NCBI GenBank assembly: GCA_950022655.1
Contig: OX465583.1
Coordinates: 18,589,318-18,653,317, forward strand
Source: Alentia gelatinosa
Taxonomy: Eukaryota > Annelida > Polychaeta > Phyllodocida > Polynoidae
Direction of reading: 5' to 3'
DNA length: 64,000 bases
This document shows positions 58,661 to 64,000 of the stretch, in pieces. Each line of letters begins with the position of its first letter. The first letter of the stretch is position 1. Made by a program: the position numbers and the translations under genes. Below the pieces are notes generated by a model, which saw only the letters and a list, made by a program, of their open reading frames with translations, was not told the origin of the DNA and searched no databases.

Positions 58661-61600
58661 CGTTGGCCTCCATAATCCTCATGTTTGATGCGAATAATCG
58701 CGCATATTCTGCCCCCTAAATGTCCTGTCCCTCATCATACTCATGATCCTCAGCCTCACTCTCAGACATGGACCCGGGCTGAGACACACTTTCACCTCAT
58801 GGAGATCCTTGATATCTTTACCTCTCCCTCAATCACCGTTAATCTTGGTCTTACATCCTTGGTCTTACATCTTGGGCTCCACCTATCATCTTTTATAGCT
58901 ATGGCCAAACACTCCTTAGTTATATACCACTGATAGGGGCGTTGTTTCGTATTAAGGTTGTTTTTTCATTATCAAGGGTTTACAGGTATGCATAATTATA
59001 GACCAACAACTCGAAGTTTACATCGTAATACGCGTCAACCACTCGTGGTTGACGGCCGCCTGTCCACAAAACTATCGATTATTGTCTATGTACACAGTTG
59101 AGATTCAGAAGCCTTTGCATATTTGTGATGATAAAAAACTTGAGATTGACATACAACTCATCAACATTTCACAGTTTACGAAAACCATCGATCATTGTCT
59201 ATATAAACAACTCTGACACACACACATTAATAACAACAGGAACTCCCAATTTTATATCTGACGTAAGGTTTTCACTTCCCTTTAAGAAACTGGCGTTCTT
59301 GGAAAGATGAGGTATGAAAGTAGGGAATTTGTCATACAAATCATCAATACAATAGGGGGTTCTTACTCCAATCAATGAAGCAAAAAGAACTCTTTTATTT
59401 GAGTGTGTATGCCGTTTTTATTCTTATCGCCTCTTGATTAAGCCCACTATGAACCTTTCAAATTGGATTTTAGTCAGGGGTGAATTTAAATTCCATTACA
59501 ATTTGTCATTTTTCTGACAATAACAACGAGATGAGAGATTCCGTGGAGTCTCTAAATTGTGGAGGTATCTCTTTATGACACTTTCATACCCATGGATTAT
59601 AAGTTCCCAGAACCCATTATCGAATTTCTAGGAATAGAAATTATAACTAATGACCATGGGTAAGAAATACAACAATCAATTGATTTTGGATGTCGGCTCT
59701 GTAAGCCACTCAAGGTTGACGACGTGATAGACTCGCAATCGTTCGTGTATTACTACGCATCAACCCCTCGTAGTTTACGGCCATCCGTCCAAAATATCAG
59801 CGATTATTGTCTATCAATTATCCATCGTATAATAAGTCACCATTGAATATGTATGAGGACTCAGTGAACCAATACCCGTTGTTTAAAATTGTCAGATACC
59901 ATAAACATGGTATACAGATTTCATATCCATTGTATATGAAATCTAAAAACATTGTGCACAAAGAACACAGTAATTAATCAGGCAACATTTAATAGTATAA
60001 ACAATACTATGCCTATGGTTGGAGAGCAAGAAATAGACCCAAATAATATACCTATAAAATGTCAATTCCTGGGTTTAATTTGTTCAAAAGAATACGTAAT
60101 AGTTACATCAAATGATGGTTTTGCGGACAGGCAGCACTCTGAACCACTCAAGGTTCATCTTCGTACTACACTTGCTAAACTTCGAGTTTTACTATATAGC
60201 AACCTCTCGTTGTTCAATGCCGCCTGGCGCGTAAATCACATATTCGTCCTCAACTACACCACCTTTTCATTGATTAACCACCTCAATTTCTAGTTTTCAC
60301 CCACCACCTCAATCCTACTCACAACTTCGTATTTAAGAAAGCCCGGATACATTTTTCCTCATTTCCTCAATTGTTTTATTATTCCTATCTAATCATCCTT
60401 TTCATTTCCCTGGTTAACTATAGTGTATCAGTGCCAGCTTTGATGCGGCTATCGGTCGTATATTACTTAGGGCTGACTTCTTACCCCGTAGCTTTAGGAG
60501 CGGCTCGTCTAGAAATTCTCGGATTTGTTTACACCGATTTAGTGCGTCTTTAGTAAAAGATGGACAAAGATAGGATTTATCTATAAAGCATGTTCATTAA
60601 ATGAGTCAAACAATCATTTCAGATGCAGCTGATGAAAAGTTATGGGGAAATTAACAAAAGCCGGAGGGTAAACTCGACCACCAGAGCAGTATGGTAGTCT
60701 ACACTGGGTGCAAGACCCAGGCTGATCCTTCTCCATGGAGATTTTGCAGAAGGGTAGATGCTCTTGCTGTGGTCCCTCCTAATACCAAGATGGTTATGTA
60801 ATAGAAGGGATTGCGAGCCGTGACATTTCTGTGCACCCATATTACGTAAAGAGGGATCTACCATAGATCGATATCCGGGACCCTACAATAGTCATGAGGA
60901 AAATCTTTGTCTGTCACTTGAAAGTCTCTTCTCTCCTTGTTTTCCCCTATTGTTATGTTTGTCTTTTCAGGCTTCCTCAGCCTACGACTGTTTATAATCC
61001 TAATTAATTCCAATCAGACAATTAAGTCATATACTGCGTGATTTTAATTGTATATATGTTGCCTACATGGGCAGGAAGGACCTCGAGGTCTGTCAGGTGT
61101 CAGGGGAAGGCTGCACATTGTAAGGTAGTTTCATTTATTAACGATGGAAGACTAGAACATGTCTACCTTGAATATGGTATTCTTCTCCTCTAGCTTCTCC
61201 CTTCTTTTATCTCCATTTCCCCTCCTATTCCGCCACCAGTCACTTCCCACTGAAATTTATTTCTACTTTCCGATTTGTATTTATCTATCGGCAAATGATA
61301 AATAATCTACCTTTCTCGTGCTCAAATCTAACCTTCAGACGAAAAAAAAACTCTCTACAACGATAACAGCTGAGCAAGTAATCACTGCTTCCCTCTCTTG
61401 TTTTTATCAAGAATCTACAGGCATAAGAACTGCTAAATGGTGGGTTTTTTTAACAAAGAAGTAACATGTTCACAGAATAGACAATCATGCAGATGTGCAA
61501 TTATTTTCCGAAGAATAGGGAGAGGCCGTTGGCACTCCCCGGTAACTCGGAATCAAATTTTTTCAAAAATATATGTATATAGCCTGTTTCTGATAATATA

Positions 61601-62071
61601 TATTGGGCGAATCATCTGTGTAGTTAACGCGTATTAATGTCCAAGCGAGAGCGGGGATATTGGGTAGGGCTATGTTCAAAATAGTTCCCCTGACACTACC
61701 ATGGCCGGGAAATTTGATTATTTTTAAAGAAAGTATCTATACATTCTGTATATCCGTAATTCATCGGAATTCTTCCGCCCCTGGATGACAGTTACTACAT
61801 TGGCGGATCCATCACTTACAGTGTCAGTACTTCTACCCACCCTCTGCTTGGAGATTGACTCACAGCTCACAGCCGAGGCGCATTGCACTGACGGTCGATA
61901 CGCTCCCGCATTAAAAACGTCCATATATGTAGAGTGGTGTAATTGGCCTGGAAATCAAATCGGGGAAGCAAGCAGAAAGACGAGTGACAGAAGAAGGTCA
62001 AGAAAAAAGACTTCACCGAGAGACCGGCTTGGGTTTGTATGCTTACAACTGTACAGATAATGAACCCATTG
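58661..62071. other. Intergenic DNA with dispersed imperfect repeats
   Basis: A segment CATCAACC..CTCGT.GTTTACGGCC..CCGTCCA..A..ATC.GCGATTATTGTCTAT occurs twice at 59033-59090 and 59756-59815 (direct), with a partial third at 59160-59210 and loose relatives at 60130-60220. A frame of 113 codons at 59952-60293 overlaps this and is unassigned. The rest has nothing. Confidence 0.45.
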
Positions 62072-62207
62072 TTATTGAAGGGCAGTTGAACGATTTCAGG
62101 AAACAGATAAAATGTGTATCATTGAGAAATACAGACGCGTTATTGAAAGGCAATTGAACGATTTCAGGAAACGGATAAAATGTGTATCATTGAGAAATAC
62201 AGACGCG
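62072..62207 (+). repeat. 68-bp perfect-length tandem duplication
   Basis: 62072-62139 and 62140-62207 are the same 68 bp with three or so differences (TTATTGAAGGGCAGTTGAAC against TTATTGAAAGGCAATTGAAC). The high similarity means that the duplication is young. Confidence 0.92.
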
Positions 62208-63540
62208 TCTACACAGCAATTTCGTATGGTATATTACACATATATAGTCGCTGATAATTGCTATTTCATTTCTACCCTGGATCGTTCCTGTGGTCTGAAA
62301 ATAATATCGTAATATCTTGAAATACAAATTATTCAAATTCATTCAATATTTCCGGAATTATAGTATGATATTGAGATTTTGCCTGATATCTACATCGACA
62401 CACTAATTGAATTGTGAGTCAATCGTGGCCATTGTTTCCGTTTCTTTGTCCAACAAAGCCGGCTGGCACCCATGTCCATGATTAAAAATATCAGGGACCT
62501 CGCGATAGGCAACAAATTTGCCATTTCCAATCGTTTGGGAGGTATCGTAGACCAACGGGCGTTGGTGGGTGCAGGGCCTAAAAATGTCACAGACACCCTA
62601 CGATACAGATTTCTCTTCGGGAACAAATCGTAGATGGCCATTTTGTATCGAAGCCTAATCACAGACAGGTGATGAACTGCCCTGATGATAGGTGACCTTC
62701 CGACTCGATATTGATTGTTTTTTAATGGAAGGTGCATCATAAGGCCTATCGCAGAATTTTATCAGCTCAGTCGACGCCGGCCCTTGAGCCTAAGCCGGGC
62801 TCCCACTATCACGGTGTGTGTCTCCGACACACAACGATAGCCTTACGACAAGCGGTCCGATAAAAAAGTAATTTTTTGTCGGAAGGAACGGGCCTATCAT
62901 AGAAGTGGAGCTTGCGGACTCACACTCCGACAGCGTTCCGACAGAATGGCCGTGTTGCAGGCCTTGCGACAAAATTGATCATGTTCGATTTGCCGGAGTG
63001 TGTCGAAAGCATTCTCTACTATGTGTTAGCTATGCACCCCCCCCCCCCCCCCCCGCGCTGTATGTTTTCTGCCCGCAAAGAAGCAATTGCCCTGGAAGCG
63101 TCCCTAGACAATTGCTCAGTCACCGCATTTTGGCCGATTCTACCTGTAGGAAAACCCCGGTTATAAGCTGACCCCCCCCCCCCCCCCCTTTGGCAAAACT
63201 GTATAAGCCGGGTTTTTTTTAGTCCCTTGAAAAATAAGTTTATAAGTAGGGTTTGTGTTATATTAGATCTATCTCTCATAAGCAGCAGGTGATGCCTCCT
63301 AGTCGGTATTGTAGTAATCTTTTTATTTCCTGAAAGCCCGTTCTGTCGTGGCCATATCGTAGCCGTGTCGGAGTGTGTCGGAGTGTGTCGGAAGCAGTGG
63401 GTTCCCGCTCCACGATGTTCTGTGGCTCTCTACGATATTGACCTTCCGATTCCATTTGATGGACTGCAATACGGCTAATTTATGGACAACCTTATGGACG
63501 GCTATGACTGTCTTAGTGAACAGATTTAGATATCATTAAA
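62208..63540. repeat. CCGACA/TCGGAGTGTG-rich repeat region with C-tracts
   Basis: Words such as GGAGTGTGTCGGA, CACACTCCGACA and ATCGTAG occur in both orientations between 62800 and 63470, and the two flanks (62800-63020 and 63330-63500) look like arms of an eroded inverted-repeat element. Runs of 18 C (63037-63054) and 17 C (63172-63188) lie between them. The frames that cross these tracts (62905-63279) are artefacts. Confidence 0.5.
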
Positions 63541-64000
63541 CGATATCCCTTGGACGAGGTACAGAAAAGGGTCTTCATGTATGATCCTAGATTATTAAAC
63601 GGGCCCCTGCATCGCAGCCTATTGGGAGGTATATTCTTCTATCGTAGTAGGTGGATACCCCCTTCAAATCTCCTCTCATAGCATCTGACTCCAGTCCAAT
63701 TCATAGACGTCGAATCTGCCCAGTCTTTACAAATTCTGTCAGTGTAGAACAATTTACACAAAGTTTGTCGGATTAGTATTCTGTCCTCATTGACTAGAAC
63801 TACTCCACGGCACTTACTCTAACTCCCTCTCATTACACTAGAGGGTTGGTAGAGATCCTCCGTAAACTACCTCACTTAAAGGCAGTATGCAGCAGGCAGT
63901 GTCAGTCGCCTTCAGTGAGGGCTTAGCAAGGCAGGCAGCGTGTGTGCAGCTGTCTTGGCAATGCTATGAATAAATCTGCTTCTTGTCAGTTCTCTCTCAC
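63541..64000. other. Window end, nothing recognised
   Basis: 63620-63660 shares the CTATCGTAGTAGGTGGA word with 26187 in inverse orientation, so a dispersed repeat touches this part. No gene is seen. Confidence 0.35.

Overview
The window looks like nuclear DNA of an animal, probably an invertebrate. There is no prokaryotic gene density, no operons and no long uninterrupted genes. The recognisable genes are transposon genes interrupted by GT-AG introns, and the rest is microsatellites, minisatellites, MITE-like palindromes and decayed retroelements. The species cannot be named from this sequence alone. The combination of a two-gene PIF/Harbinger transposon, a Penelope-like element with GIY-YIG domain, LINE fragments of two kinds and many foldback MITEs is typical of molluscs, lancelets, cnidarians and similar genomes (inference). 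No complete host gene was found. At most three or four promoter-like or first-exon-like islands are proposed (12.3, 23.0, 29.5 and 57.8-58.7 kb).

Layout. 0-2 kb: decayed CR1/jockey-type LINE reverse transcriptase (+). 3-11 kb: repeat families, including a hairpin family with a GATGCC/GGCATC stem (6.8, 52.1 and 56.0 kb), a 'TTCACACGATGG' terminal-repeat family (7.2 and 24.7 kb), a G-tract family (5.3 and 51.4 kb) and a 79-bp minisatellite at 10-11 kb. 12-16 kb: an ETS/YY1-type promoter candidate, then hairpin-plus-TIR MITEs, (GT)n, and a MITE with an inverted end. 17-26 kb: pyrimidine-rich DNA, several short-period minisatellites, a CRE-rich CpG island, and two long inverted-repeat elements. 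27.1-27.7 kb: a 598-bp near-perfect palindrome, which is a head-to-head dimer of the same MITE seen singly at 14.9 kb. 30-33 kb: HARBI1-like pseudogene (-), a possible LTR, and an L1-type RT fragment (-).

34.5-41.4 kb is the centrepiece. It holds a PIF/Harbinger element with near-perfect 31-bp terminal inverted repeats, a five-exon DDE transposase on + (with exon-2 lesions) and, convergent to it on -, a multi-exon Myb/SANT-like protein gene with intact-looking exons. Its left end has been tandemly duplicated together with about 150 bp of upstream DNA, so a third TIR is present. 41.8-42.3 kb: N-terminal part of a Penelope-like element. 42.4-43.0 kb: GTTGTCCGACACC hairpin family. 45.9-46.5 kb: an 80-bp minisatellite into which a 151-bp Harbinger-type MITE has inserted with a TTA target duplication. 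47-49 kb: large inverted-repeat element and the C-terminal tail of another LINE. 54-56.7 kb: (TA)n, the C-terminal GIY-YIG part of a Penelope element, and two blocks of one 68-bp satellite flanking it. 57-64 kb: E-box-rich segment, ATGTCATACAGGTA minisatellite, small tandem duplications and C-tracts.

The only genes that would work together are the Harbinger transposase and its Myb-like partner. In this superfamily both proteins are needed for transposition. Here the Myb-like gene looks better preserved than the transposase. I do not see a clearly new biological system. The most unusual structures are the dimeric palindrome family, the interlocked A-B-A'-B' inverted repeat at 24.7 kb, the duplicated Harbinger left end, and an ETS-pair plus YY1 promoter signature.
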